Source of the DNA: Sesamum alatum | Taxonomy: Eukaryota > Streptophyta > Magnoliopsida > Lamiales > Pedaliaceae | Assembly: GCA_034509735.1 (NCBI GenBank) | Contig: JACGWO010000005.1 | Location: forward strand, 38,098,479-38,162,478 | Direction: 5' to 3' | DNA length: 64,000 nucleotides | Shown here: positions 12,076 through 23,276 of the stretch, in pieces | How the letters are laid out: each line of letters starts with the position of its first letter | Numbering within the stretch: the stretch's first letter is position 1 | Made by a program: the position numbers and the translations under genes | The notes under the pieces: model-generated | Told to the model about the DNA's origin: nothing | Database searches by the model: none | What the model saw: only the letters and a program-made list of their open reading frames with translations

Positions 12076-12394
12076 TATTAAAAGTTATAAAACTAATAAT
12101 GATAATTTCGTAATCAATATGATCGAAAATAAACGCACCTTAACCATGCGCACGCACGCAAAGCCAACCCTTCTCTCTTTCTCTCACACACAGTGAAGGA
12201 GAGAGGGGAGCATCTGGGTTATTGGTGATGAGAGCTTCTTCCCCACATGCACCCCATCAATACAGCTCATTGACATGGCCTCCCATTGCATTTTTCCTTA
12301 CCCCCTAAATTTCAAAATCTCATCCCACAAATATATATATTGTCAACCCTCAACATTCCACATTTTCTATTACAAATTTATTTTATAATATTTA

Positions 12395-12644
12395 GAATAA
12401 ATTACGACGGGTTCCCCTAAAAATTTTTATATATAATTATAAATATTCTCTCATTGTTTGAAAAATTATAAATACCCTATTGAAATTAATTGTCATCTAA
12501 CACATACTCCATCGTGACAAACCCATTGTAGGGGTATTTGTTAGATAGACGTTAATTGCACAGGAATATTTGTGGTCTTTCAAACAATGAAAGAATATAT
12601 ATAATTACAGCAAATCTCAAAAGGGCTCTTTATAATTTTTACCC
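12395..12644. mobile_element. MITE copy, GTAAATTA-terminus family
   Basis: A 250-bp fold-back: the left end AATAAATTACGACGGGTTCC pairs with the right end ATAATTTTTACCC. The inner arms share TTTGAAAAATTATAAATACC and its complement-like TTTCAAACAATGAAAGAATA. It is flanked by TAATATTTA (12386-12394) and TAACATTTA (12645-12653), which match at 8 of 9 bases, a Mutator-type target duplication. Confidence 0.65.
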
Positions 12645-12654
12645 TAACATTTAA

Positions 12655-13448
12655 CAATTTTATGCGTATAATATGAATTTGCAGTAAAAAATTCAAAGAA
12701 TTTTTTGTTCACCTCCTCTTCATTTCAAGAAATAACAAAATTGACACTTAAGAAACACACCCCACTTGACCAAAATAAAATGAAAACAAATTAATGATAA
12801 TCACAACTATATATTTTTTTTAAAAAATGAAATTTATTGTATGATGAAAGAAATATGAACATCAAGTAGGCATTAGTTTTTCATTAGAAATGACACAATT
12901 TCGGTGGTCTACCAACTCATGAAACCACCACTTCTTTTCAACCTCCTGCCCAGAGAGAGAGAGAGAGAGAGTGAAGAGAGAGAAGTCAAACTTGAAGACT
13001 TTTTTATAAGTAAATTTTACAAAGAATCTTTTCCTTTTTGTCCATTTTTTTAATATATACAACAATTAATATGATCTTATGTAAGAAAAAAAAAATTCTT
13101 ATTTGAATATGAATTTGATCAAATCAGATAATCACTCCACACACAATATATAATTATGCCGATGTAACAAATATAATTCCCTCTACGAAAATTGATTTGA
13201 TTTGAACAAGCCAGATTTGTGGACTAAATGTTCTTATTGCGAATTCTATTGCATCTCCTGTTTCATTTAATATATACACATTACATCTACAAAAAAAAAT
13301 CTTAAATAAAAAAAACACAACGAAGTTTTCATCAACGTGATGTATACATATTAAATATAAAGTACAATAAAATTTAAAATTAAAAAGAAAAGATTTTCTC
13401 TTCAAATAATTATTTTATTATAATACAATTAAATGCAAAAGCATTGTT
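12655..13448. other. AT-rich intergenic DNA with a GA microsatellite
   Basis: An alternating AG run lies at about 12953-12971. I saw no gene-like frame. Confidence 0.4.
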
Positions 13449-13735
13449 ATGACTTTTTTTTTAAAGTGAAAGCGATGAAATATTATTAAATATTGAAACA
13501 AATTCAATACAATTCGTCCTGTCGAATATCAATATCTGAACAATCACAATATAACAATTATACCCTAATCAACAATTTAAATAACACCTACATCCAAACA
13601 ACACCAACTAATTACAGTAGAAAGACCTACACTTACTATACAATCGAATAACAAATCCCACGTTTTGATGGGATTCTCCCATGACCTTTAAGATCATGAG
13701 ACCTCAACTTCGTTAATTGAGTTAGGCATCATTGA
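13449..13735 (-). repeat. tRNA-derived SINE, copy 1
   Basis: On the minus strand the 5' head reads CCTAACTCAATTAACGAAGT (polymerase III A-box-like), followed by GAGGTCTCATGATCTTAAAG. The 3' end is an A-rich tail, seen as a T run near 13458-13467 on the plus strand. The body matches the copies at 17255-17500 and 20281-20577. Confidence 0.55.
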
Positions 13736-13851
13736 CACTATGGTTATAACTTTAGAAGTATCATTTTTAAGGGCTTATTTATTTTATTAATATAAAGAAA
13801 AAAAATAACAAAAATAATTATAATATATAATATATAACAAGAATGGAAAAA

Positions 13852-13872
13852 GTCGAACTCAAAGAGTTCGAC
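13852..13872. repeat. 21-bp terminal palindrome, MULE 1 left
   Basis: Perfect palindrome: GTCGAACTC, three bases, GAGTTCGAC. Seven more palindromes of the same form occur only in the terminal repeats of the two MULEs. Confidence 0.9.
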
Positions 13873-14129
13873 TTCACCGAATTTTTATTTTTTTCTTTTT
13901 ATTAAATTCAATCATGTGAATGAGTACGACTTCAACTTTTTCCTTTTTTTTAATTTATTTTATTATTATTATTATTATTATTATTTAGTACTACTATATA
14001 TATTTAAATAAATGTACAACAAAAAATATATATTAACACAAAAAAATATAATTATATTAAAAAAATTACATTTAAATCAAAAAATAAAAATTAAAAATTA
14101 ATTATAATAATTACAATTCTTAAAATTAT

Positions 14130-15487
14130 TATTGTCTTCTACGACCCCTCACCGACGCATCAACTTGTCTTGAATGGCCCTCCCTTTGTTGGTATTGTTG
14201 TCTACCTCGCGTTTGTGCTCAATCCATCTCGTTAGGAATACGTGATGTTTGGCTTCTACCAAGACGAATGATGCCACGCAAAGTAGTGTCATGGACCAAC
14301 TCAAATTGTGGAACATCCCAATAATCTTCCGCCATCAAAGGATAAAAAGACTTAAAATATGTTCTCATGTAAGCCATTATATCATAATAGTTTTTCATCA
14401 TTGATGGGGCAATAATTCTATATGCAGCGCATACCTTTTGAGCATGCGAGCACGGGATGCCGAATTGACTCCATTTGCCACATGAACATTCCCGTGTCGC
14501 AATTTTGACGACGTGAGTGTTGAATCCATGTCCAATTTGATGTTTTGTCACAACGGAGGCAGGCTGTTGGTGCTGGTTGTATCTCGTCATAGCATGTTCA
14601 ACACTTTTTTCGAACCAACGTTGGAACAATTTGTTTGCAAAGTCCGTCCATAGTTGGTTGTTGCTTAACATGACACCACTCTTTGCCATCCTTTCACGAA
14701 AATAGTGGACTGACCGAGCAAATGTTATTTCTACTATTGCAGTCACAGGCAATCGACGAGCCCCTTTCAGAACTCCATTGATGCACTCTGACATGTTGTG
14801 AGAATTCCGCACTGCCATCCGCCATCGTGAGAAGCTGTCCATTTTTCCTTTTCAATATTTTCTAAGAACACAAACGCTTCTAATTTGTTCGCATTTATCT
14901 CGTTCATTCTTCGATTGAACTTGCTGATTTGTATTCAGAACCAGCTCTCCAACAAAGGTCCTTCAGTTCCATATTCTTGTAACGACTGTTGAAATTAGAA
15001 CATACGTGCCGTAAGTAATATTTGTGCACTCCCTGTGGTGGCACAAAATCTGGAATTATTTTTACTGCTTTGATGAGATCGGCATTACGGTCAGAAATAA
15101 GACACATCCCAGACGTCCTCTTATAATATGTTTGCTCAACATTTGAAGAAACCAAGTCCAAGAAGCTTCAGATTCTTCATCGACAATAGCAAACGCAAGA
15201 GGAAGTACCTGTTGATTCCCATCCATGACAGCTGCAATCAACATTTTGTGCTTGTACTTTGTGTATAAATGTGTTCCATCGACACTGATGATATTGCGGC
15301 AGTATTGGAATCCATCGATACACGTTTGAATGCCCAGAAGATGTATTTTATCACGTATGCATTGCTTGACCGCTGAAAGTATTGAAACCCATCGATACAC
15401 GGTTTGAATGGCCAGAAGACGTATTTTATCACGTATGCATCCATGACCGCCTTTATAATATCTCCCGTAGAGCACGTGGGGGCACAC
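14130..15487 (-). pseudogene. MULE transposase, truncated and frameshifted
   Basis: Homologous pieces in three frames run leftward. The catalytic core piece (about 15062-15380) has ISVDGTHLYTKYKHKMLIAA, with the first DDE Asp in VDGTHL, then FAIVDEESEASWTWFL. The middle piece (14904-15161) has SDRNADLIKAVKIIP and GVHKYYLRHVCSNFNSRYKN. The C-terminal piece (14219-14842) has the SWIM zinc finger CSCGKWSQFGIPCSHAQKVC. Frameshifts separate the pieces. TGA replaces the TGG codon found in the second copy after IPN-MD, cutting off about 35 residues, and a 77-bp tandem duplication disturbs the core. The N-terminal DNA-binding region is absent. The gene is not functional as read. Confidence 0.85.
15301..15453. 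repeat. 77-bp tandem duplication inside the transposase remnant
   Basis: AGTATTGGAATCCATCGATA at 15301 recurs at 15378 as AGTATTGAAACCCATCGATA. Both copies continue to GTATTTTATCACGTATGCAT. Period 77 bp, with a few substitutions and a one-base indel. Confidence 0.8.
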
Positions 15488-16429
15488 ATTGGGAGATTCA
15501 TCACGCGTTATACGTTAGTAGATGGGATAGACGACATGAAACGGTTGTGCGCCGACCACCCATTTTCAACGGAACAGATACAGAAAATGAATATTGAGAT
15601 TGGTACGATAGAATAACTCGTCGATTCGTCTCATCGTTTACTGATAGACGTGTAGAGAGTGGCTATCAACCTGGAAATGCACCAATAATACACCATGTGG
15701 TATGTTGTGCAATAAAACTTGATTCATGTTACAACTATTTTACTCTTAGATTTTAATTCATTATTTTTAAATTGGTGCAGGAGCAATATGCAAAGGCCCT
15801 TCATTTAAGCGTGCAATCTCCACCAACCAATTTCGAAGAGGCTAAGCAAATGCATGAGTGGTTTAATATCGGAATGATTGAACTTCGTGAAATGCTTTCT
15901 CGTTTTCCGATGGATAATCAGCTCGAAGAACAAGCAGCGCCGCATGATAATGCTCCGTCTACGTCCCACAGACAAAGGAGAAGCAGTAGCAGAATAGTCT
16001 ACAAGTTCACTTAGAGGTGATGATACTGTTGGGGCAGATATAGCTGGTCCATCTACAGTACATACACCTCTAAATGTATATCAAGATTGCTACGTGCCTC
16101 AACCGCCCCAACAAACTAATTGGTTTGATTCAGCTCCATACATGCCAAGCCAACAACCTTATTATGGACAGATTGATCTTGACATTGGCCTTTGCATGAG
16201 TCAAACATATGCACCAGAATATAACATCTCACCAATTTCATTTCCAGCATTTGGTGCATATCGTGATTATGGAGAGTCTAGTTCTGCAACATCATCAAGT
16301 CGGTTGCATATGAATGCAGATAATGATGATAATATTGAAGATAAACCAATACAAAATATGGGTGAAGAAGTAAGAAGACCTCGACGCCAACGACACCGAC
16401 GCACTTGTGGGACGGACGGTCATTTTTAA
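15480..16429 (+). pseudogene. Plant mobile domain (PMD) protein remnant in MULE 1
   Basis: Plus-strand pieces encode a PMD C-terminus. HALYVSRWDRRHETVVRR is followed by a tract ending DWYDRITRRFVSSF, the pattern of plant mobile (aminotransferase-like) domains; it is interrupted by a TGA at 15594-15596 just before DWYDR. A GT-AG intron at about 15700-15780 leads to EQYAKALHLSVQSPPTNFEE. A frameshift near 16015 precedes the tail with MPSQQPYYGQIDLDIGL and an Arg-rich end RRPRRQRHRRTCGTDGHF that stops at 16429. PMD genes are known to occur inside plant transposons. The N-terminal half is missing. Confidence 0.65.
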
Positions 16430-16559
16430 GAATTGTAATTATTTAATTATTTTTTTAAATTTTATTTTTGATTTAAATATAATTTTTTTGATGTAATTAT
16501 ATTTTTTTGTGTTAATATATATTTTTTGTTGTACATTTATTTAAATGTACGTAGTAATG

Positions 16560-16560
<1 letters not shown>

Positions 16561-16612
<52 letters not shown>

Positions 16613-16614
16613 AA
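16561..16614. repeat. (TAA)n microsatellite in MULE 1 right repeat
   Basis: A run of TAA units ending in TAAA units. The left repeat carries the complementary ATT run near 13963-13985. Confidence 0.9.
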
Positions 16615-16631
16615 TAAAGGAAAAAGTTGAA

Positions 16632-16652
16632 GTCGAACTCATAGAGTTCGAC
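16632..16652. repeat. 21-bp terminal palindrome, MULE 1 right (inner)
   Basis: GTCGAACTC, ATA, GAGTTCGAC. A perfect 9+9 inverted repeat within the right terminal repeat. Confidence 0.9.
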
Positions 16653-16689
16653 TTCGTATTTTATAAAAAAAAAATAAAAATTCGATGAA

Positions 16690-16710
16690 GTTGAACTCTT
16701 TGAGTTCGAC
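16690..16710. repeat. 21-bp terminal palindrome, MULE 1 right (outer)
   Basis: GTTGAACTC, TTT, GAGTTCGAC: one mismatch from the consensus. This is the counterpart of the palindrome at 13852-13872 in the left repeat. Confidence 0.85.
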
Positions 16711-17254
16711 TTATTCCATTCGTATTATATATTATATATTATAATTATTTTTATTATTATTTTTTTTAATATTAATAAAATAAATAAGCCTATTTTCAAG
16801 TTCTTTTTTAAGGTCATGCCAAGGAATTTTAACCGTGTAATGAAATCCTTTGGGCCCAAATTCAAGCCGGCCCACAGTCGGCTCACGAGAGTGGTCCATT
16901 GATGCAGCCCCCTTTCCTTTTCCCCATCACAATGTCAAAATCCATCCAAAATTAAATGCTCCTGTTTGTTTTCTATCCCCGTTTCTGTTCTGATTAATGA
17001 TGGTGGCTTGTCGGCTTCGTCGAAATCATCACTTAGAGCCGGAAACATCAGCTCGGCTGAGCCAGTTATCCCGTGGTGGGCCCCCCATGTTCTATTATTA
17101 GATGGCGCACACGTGAACTCGAGGCTCTTATTCGCACGTGTCCTGCTGCGATAGGCTACCCGTTCCAATCGGATATCTGTAATCCCAGGAGACAACGGGG
17201 TTTGGATAGGACCATCACAATTGATTCACTCCCGACGTCGAAATTGATTAAGCG

Positions 17255-17500
17255 ATGAATTTTATTAATTCAAAGTAAAATGACTACATTCAGTTACGTC
17301 GATTATCAACATTGAATAAAGACAATTACAAATAATTATATCAATAATATCACATAAACTAACACCTAGCTATTACAACAACAAATAATACCCTTACTAT
17401 ACAATAAAAACAACATCAACCCATGCAAGGATTCAAATCCTGACTTTTAGGATCATAGAGCCTCAATTTTGTCAACTAAATTAGGCCTCATCGGCTATAG
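17255..17500 (-). repeat. tRNA-derived SINE, copy 2 (degraded)
   Basis: Minus-strand head GGCCTAATTTAGTTGACAAA and B-box-like AGGATTTGAATCC match copies 1 and 3. The body shares the ACTATACAATA-type tract. The poly-A tail is weak (ATTAAT-rich at 17255-17275). Confidence 0.5.
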
Positions 17501-17650
17501 ATTATACATTCTAATAATTCAAATCAAAATTCATGAAAACACATGATAATTTTGATAAAATCTAATTGCAATGAGATTTTCCTAATAATAAATTAAAAAA
17601 GATAACTAAAACCTTCATATCCAAAGAAACAATCTAAAAAGTTCAAAAGG

Positions 17651-17873
17651 AATCAATTACGACGGACGCCTATAAAATTTGTCATAATTATAAATACATA
17701 TTCATTATTTAAAAAATTACAAATACCACATGAAATTAATAGTCGTTTAACAAATAACCCTCATAACAAGTCATTGTCGGATGTATTGTTAGTTAATTAT
17801 TAATTTCAAAAAGATATTACACGCGAGTATTAATAATTATAACAAAATTAAAAAAAGTCTTTTGCAATTTACC
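17651..17873. mobile_element. MITE copy, GTAAATTA-terminus family (degraded)
   Basis: Left AATTACGACGGACGCC and right GCAATTTACCC form the terminal pair. Inside are the family tracts AATTATAAATACATATTCAT and AAAAAATTACAAATACC. The right arm has decayed. Confidence 0.5.
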
Positions 17874-18056
17874 CAAAAGAATACGAGGACTCAAAAGAAT
17901 TATATTCAAATGCTCCTATTTCTGCCAACAACCATTTGATTGAATCGACACCCGTCACACCCGTTTCTCTCAACAAGAGAGGCTTTTGAACTAGTTCAAA
18001 CCTAAATTCTTTTCTAGCCCACTGTTGTAATTGTAAAATTTAAAAATTCATAAAGG

Positions 18057-18057
<1 letters not shown>

Positions 18058-18088
<31 letters not shown>

Positions 18089-18560
18089 ACTGCTCCAAAA
18101 TTTCCCGTTTAAGTTGATTGCCAGCTTCCAGAAGATCCATCCAAGTATTGTGGAAAGACATGTCGGCATGAATTATGATGGCATTGAAATGAAGAGGATA
18201 GTGTCAGATAAGATTTATCACAGCATGCACAAGAAACTGCAGTATATGTATTCATGAGATTCAACAGAAACAAGGTTGTCACTTATCAGACAGCAAGATT
18301 TCATGTTCAGATTCATGCATTCAGAATTCTGTCAAATTCAATGGCCAAAAGCCGGTGGATGGGGGACTTGTATCTGTTCCTGCCAGAATGAATGCCATGT
18401 CCCTTTCCCAATATTTTCTACAAGTATCAGCCCAGTAAATGATCCCAACCTGAATGGATGCTTTCAAAGCCCTGATATCGACACCAATACCTCAACCGTA
18501 ATCTGCATCAAGCAATATTGGACACTATATAAGGAAGTGTGTGGGGGTCTTAGATTATGA
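18058..18560. other. Poly-A tract and adjoining GC-richer island of unknown nature
   Basis: A run of about 28 A (18058-18086) borders a 450-bp stretch of nearly balanced composition. Neither strand gives a family-like frame. It could be a processed or retroposed fragment (the A run being a tail), or an old exon remnant. Confidence 0.3.
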
Positions 18561-20280
18561 CTATTTATGGGCTAGGGATAGATCTAATTAACACAACGAC
18601 GACAATTTGGTTCGAGTCCCATCAGTGCATCGTTTGATACACGTATATATACATATATACACGTAAACCATACTTTCTGATACATTTCCTAATTAAGCAT
18701 GGAACTTTTTTTTTTTTTTTTTTGTTTCGTTCCATAATTCAGATCCTAGTTATCACAAAAAATGGGTGTCTTAGTACTCATGCATGGGGACAAGTATGTC
18801 CAAGTTGCAATGTCACTTAGATATAGATAGATTCACACGAACCATGAGTTCAGACGACATTGGTCGATCGGTATGCCCAAAACCTCGGATCCTGGAAAGT
18901 GAAAAATGAACAAGTACATCAATCAATCTCTAGGATGGAGAATGGAATGCCAACTCATGTATAGTGCCATTATAATTGGACAGACATATATTGGACAAAT
19001 CGTTCCGACATGTTGTTTTGTAGTTAGAGCGGACATGTGATAAGTTGTGGCCACGGCTTATCACATGACCGTTTCTGTCCATCACATTTTTGTAATTTGT
19101 GGCCACGGCTTATCAGAAATGCATTTCTATCGCTCACTATAGAAACGAGTATGACTTAAGCCGTACTCACGACTTATCTCTGCATGACGGTTTTTCTGAT
19201 GTGGTCTATTATCTAGCTTAAGTAACTTCCGATAACTCGAATAAGAGCACATGAAATATTTTTTATGAAAAAATGTATCTAAAAGTATTGGTTTTGCTGG
19301 AGTTTTCCTTAGAAAACTTGATCTAGAGGCTTGAGTCCCCTGAAATCCTCAATCATAAGGAAACACACCATAGGGTTGATTGCACCAGATTTTAGAGAAT
19401 CCAACATCAATATTTTTGCAGTCTTCTGATTTTCTTTTTAGATTTACATTTAAATCAATTGCTGGAGGTAAGTATTCTTAAATATTCGCTTTCGTATAAT
19501 CTAATATGTATACGATGTAATTTATATATATATATGTTAGATATATATTTTGCCAATAATTTTGTTAGATTATATTAATATTTAGATGGATTCATATATT
19601 TTCGACCATCTAATTCTTATAACCTATATTTATTATGCTTACAACAAAAACGAGATAATAAGTGAAGTGGTAGTGAGCTCTAATAGATGCTCATACATGG
19701 GAGCTCATAATGGGATGAATATCATCCAATAGTTTGAATGTTTTAAAAATTACAAGTCAAAATAGAATTAAGTCTACGTATATTTTGGTATAATTACAGA
19801 TATTTTATCGCTTTTTAAAAAAATCTCTTCCTATCTATTTTAGTACAAAAAGTTTCAGAAAATTCTAAGTATTAATAAAAAAATAATTCAGTTTGCATAA
19901 GGGCATTTTGGTTAGTTCATTGAAAAAATTGAATAAAAATGAGTTAATTGTGAGATGATTACAAACATCAAAAACAAAGGAGTGTTCATAACTATGCAAA
20001 ATATCAGGAGAGGTCGTTGTAATTCGCCCTCAAATAGTAGCAAAAAAATGCTATCATCAGCAAAGTTTGTTCACTTCACACCGCTAACACCAAATCTTTC
20101 CTAACACTTGGTTTTTTCCCCACCAACTATCTACGCTCTTTATACCGCTTTGTTCTTTCTCACCAGTACTCTCCATCCATTAAGTTTCACCAACTCTATA
20201 TCCCCATTTATTCTTTTTCTGGAATTACAGTTGCTAGCACGCTTTTTCTCTTCTTGTTACGTTGAGATTAAGTGCAATTG
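18561..20280. other. Intergenic DNA with a hairpin and a decayed MITE
   Basis: GGTTCGAGTCCCATC near 18612 looks like an isolated tRNA-type B box (a SINE remnant?). A hairpin lies at 19034-19067. About 19790-20030 resembles the GTAAATTA MITE family in decayed form, with GGTATAATTACAGATATTT on the left and TCGTTGTAATTCGCCC on the right. No gene was seen. Confidence 0.4.
19034..19067. repeat. Hairpin-forming palindrome
   Basis: CATGTGATAAG and CTTATCACATG flank a 12-base centre. Its TGTGGCCACGGCTTATCA part recurs about 50 bases downstream. Confidence 0.7.
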
Positions 20281-20577
20281 TTTTTTTTTTTTTTTTAAAT
20301 GAAAGCAATGAATTATTATTAATTCAAGTAAATTGATTAAAAACAATTACAACAATTATATCATGATCAACAATATCACATTTTGTTTTCACACCGAAGG
20401 GCTCTTAACAATATTTATCACATAAATTAAACCTAAACAACACCTTACCATTACAGTATACAAACAATAACTATTATACAATAGAACATCATCCCATACT
20501 GGGGTTCGAATCCATGACCTCTAAGATCATGGGGCCTCAGCTTCAGCTTCATCAACTGAGTTAGGCCTCATCGACAC
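20281..20577 (-). repeat. tRNA-derived SINE, copy 3 (best preserved)
   Basis: On the minus strand the head carries GGCCTAACTCAGTTGATGAA, a good polymerase III A box, and about 50 bases later GGATTCGAACCCC, a tRNA T-arm/B-box sequence. The body is followed by an A tail, seen as 16 T at 20281-20296. It is 297 bp long, and the structure is that of a tRNA-derived SINE. Confidence 0.65.
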
Positions 20578-22028
20578 GTGAAATGTTTTTATACATCTGG
20601 TTGTTTTCCTCACCACCACCTTTCGCCCTCTTTCGGTTACAATTAATGCACTGAAATTAAGTATTTTAATTCATTTCTCACCCCCTATATTTGTTCCCTT
20701 GTACTAATTAAATGTTGTTGTTGTTCTTTTGGATTTACGTTTATTTTTATATGAACTTTATGTTTTTATCTTAAGAATGCATCACCTTACACGGGAGATG
20801 AAACCTTAAACTTTATTACAAGGCACTTCAAACTCTTCATCCGTTGTTAATGTGGAACGCGTAGCCACATTATAAATTGTGCAGACTCAAGATGCATAGT
20901 GGTCCGAGCTAGGCAAACGCAACCCAAGATCAGATTGACTCATTAAAAAAGTGGGTCGGCTCAACCTAAGTCTGCTTTAGACCGGGCTAGTCCTGAATCG
21001 ATCCCATGTATTGATACCTAGAACCAGTCCAGCCCAATGACCTAGAACCACATGATACTGTATTGGACCTGAGTCGGGCCTACAAGGCCCTTTTTTTTAA
21101 ACAATATATAGCATATATTCTACCCTAAAATGAAAATACTCACTCCATGAATGCCCGGTTTCAAGGGTGGTGGATTTTGTGGGCATCACCCCACTGTAAT
21201 TGGATGGTTTGAGGAATGGGCCTTTTGTATTTCTTTTTAAATTTTGTCCTACTAATATAGGTTGGGCCTATTCCTATAATCCCCTGTTGTCTAAGTATAG
21301 ACAACATTTTGAATAGATCTGAATCATTATCTATATTTTATTATTAAGTGGATAAATCTGAATCATCGATCATTTTAATAATTCAATGACTTCATGAAGT
21401 TCAATGGTTATAATAGATGTGAATCTACAGTTTAAATTAAATTGATAAACTATTAGCGTACGAGACTAGCAATAATACTTCATGCAAACCGTTGAACTTA
21501 AAAGTGGCCGTTGAATATCAATATCATGTAATAAATTGAAGAAAAATCTTTTCAAAAATAAATTTTCAGTTATATATCTAATTAGACTAATGATCATTCG
21601 TCACGACCTTAATTATTTATCATCTTTTAATTACTAGTTTCACAATTTCATTTTATTATCATATGTTGCTTAATTACTTATCAACATAATACTAGATAGA
21701 TAGTCATGTCCGAGCATGATTAATTTGGATTGCGACATTAATCCATATACATTCATAGTCAATATTGATCATGGAAACATGAGTAGCTGCAATTAAGGGC
21801 ATCAAATCCAGTAAACGAAAACACAAAAATACCCTTCTCTTTATTACAATATTGGAGAAGGATGTTATAATTATTACACGTAGCATATATATATAGAAAA
21901 ACGACGAGATTATATTGCTACAAAAATCGTGAAAGCCCATATGTGTGCGTAGTGATCGTCATGATGAGTACGATGAAGTAACGTCCACACACTGATATCT
22001 ATGATGTCTGATTGATCATTATAATATA
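20578..22028. other. AT-rich intergenic DNA 3' of the AHP gene
   Basis: No family-like frame. The part nearest 22028 should hold the 3' UTR of the AHP gene. A TGTGGAACGCGTAGCCACA-like stretch (20851-20870) resembles TGTGGAACGCTTCCCTACA near 28642, a dispersed but unidentified sequence. Confidence 0.4.
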
Positions 22029-23018
22029 TTACTTGGGGCGACATGCCTTCTCCACAGGACCAGCTTGTCTTGCAACCTGCAACATATATAGAAAGCCCCA
22101 TGTGTTATGGCCTAGACCAAAAACACACACACACACACATGGCTGTGTGTATTTGAGGAACTAGTTTGGAGATATGGAAGAGATGGGGGACCTGAAAGTA
22201 AACTTCTAGCTTCTTTTTTAGGGTGGCGTACTCTTTCTTCAGTTGTTGGAATGTTTTCTTGCATCTGTATACATAAACAATAATCAAGAATTTAATTATA
22301 TATATTTGTAATTAATTGTGAATTAATTAATACAAATTAAATGCATGATCAGAAGGTAAAAATTAATTACCCTTCTGCGTTTCCAGTTCTGCAGTACTCT
22401 CTGAACTGCGTGCACTCAATTTTTACCCTTTTGGCTCCAATGCTGCATAATTATATAAGTAGAGGGGAAGAGATTAATCCATAATTACACATTAATTTTT
22501 CTGAATTATATATTTTGATTTAATTAGTGTGAATTAACACCTGGAGCTGCTGCCTTTGAACTGGTGCATATAGCTGTCCAGCTTACCAAAATCAAGAGGG
22601 TTCTTCTCCCTAACAAGAACACAATAAGCAACATGCATTAATTATCTAATTAATTACTCCAATTATATATTTACTAATTAATTAATTTGCATGAAAAAAA
22701 AAATATGATGAACTAATAACTCACAAGGCTTGTTCAAGATTTTGGATGAGTCGGGCCGAGTCGCGATAGTACAATGTAACAACTTCTTCTACAAAATTCG
22801 GATTTGCATCATCCTGCAGCTCTTCCAGCTGAATAAATTGTTCATCCAAATATCCCTGCACCCTCCGAAAAAAAAGGAAAAATTAATAAATTAAGCTTGA
22901 TCTATATACTTGCATGCAAGGATGATGAGCAGACAACCTTGCAAGAAAAGGTTGAGATGATTTTTTCAATTACCTGATCAAAAAGTGATTGCTTCATGTT
23001 GGCTAGTTGTCTCTGCAT
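22029..23018 (-). CDS. AHP4: Histidine-containing phosphotransfer protein, AHP4-like
   Basis: Six exons: 22974-23018, 22725-22855, 22541-22609, 22371-22442, 22192-22264 and 22029-22076. All junctions are GT-AG and the phases close to 145 residues, the usual length. HPt proteins carry phosphate from hybrid histidine kinases to response regulators in cytokinin signalling, shuttling between cytosol and nucleus. Seen in the sequence: MQRQLANMKQSLFDQ, then GYLDEQFIQLEELQDDANPN (residues 16-35), the phospho-acceptor block YMHQFKGSSSS with His74, SIGAKRVKIECTQFREYCRT, and FQQLKKEYATLKKKLEVYFQ near the C-terminus. Because the His is present this is a true HPt, not a pseudo-HPt. The subfamily call rests on the DDANPNFVEEV and FREYCRTGNAEG blocks, which I associate with AHP4. 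A TATA box lies upstream. Confidence 0.93.
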
Positions 23019-23189
23019 GTTGTTGTAATAATTTCCTTTAGTTGCAAAATCAATGCAATAGAGAAATAATTAAGATGGTAATAAATATGTGGAGAGGAAG
23101 AACTAAAGAGATAGACTATAAAGAGGCTCTGATCTGCAGTTGTTGCAAGAGATATTGCTAATGCTTATTGAGGTTGTCACTAAGAGGGT

Positions 23190-23201
23190 TTATATATATA
23201 C
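23190..23201 (-). promoter_or_regulatory. TATA box of the AHP gene
   Basis: On the minus strand this reads TATATATATAAA-like, about 170-185 bases before the ATG. That places transcription start near 23160. Confidence 0.5.
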
Positions 23202-23234
23202 TTGCCATTGCCATGGCAAAAGGGTTTTGGTCCC

Positions 23235-23276
23235 CTCTCTCTCTCTCTCTGCATATCTCTCTCTCACACACACAAA
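23235..23276. repeat. CT/CA microsatellite upstream of the AHP gene
   Basis: TCTCTCTCTCTCT followed by TCTCTCTCACACACACAC. It sits just upstream of the inferred AHP promoter. Confidence 0.8.

Larger units (their letters stand above)
13772..16790. mobile_element. Mutator-like element 1 with long terminal inverted repeats
   Basis: This 3.0-kb element runs from GGCTTATTTATTTTATTAAT at 13772 to the complementary ATTAATAAAATAAATAAGCC at 16790. The inverted repeats extend about 350 bp (13772-14125 and 16430-16790). Flanks CATTTTTAAG (13762-13771) and TATTTTCAAG (16791-16800) match at 8 of 10 bases, fitting an aged 9-10 bp Mutator target duplication. Inside are a broken MULE transposase reading left and a broken PMD gene reading right. 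Each has its 3' end next to a terminal repeat, and the N-terminal halves of both are missing. The element at 32481-34477 is the same family in the opposite orientation. Confidence 0.85.

Noticed and set aside
20500..20575. Possible tRNA gene (A box and B box in tandem)
   Set aside because: It cannot form a full cloverleaf, is followed by a SINE body and A tail, and has two sibling copies; it is a tRNA-derived SINE head.
22029..23018. Initial thought of a MADS-box gene from the exon pattern
   Set aside because: Translated exons give the HPt signature with MHQFKGSSSS, so it is an AHP gene.
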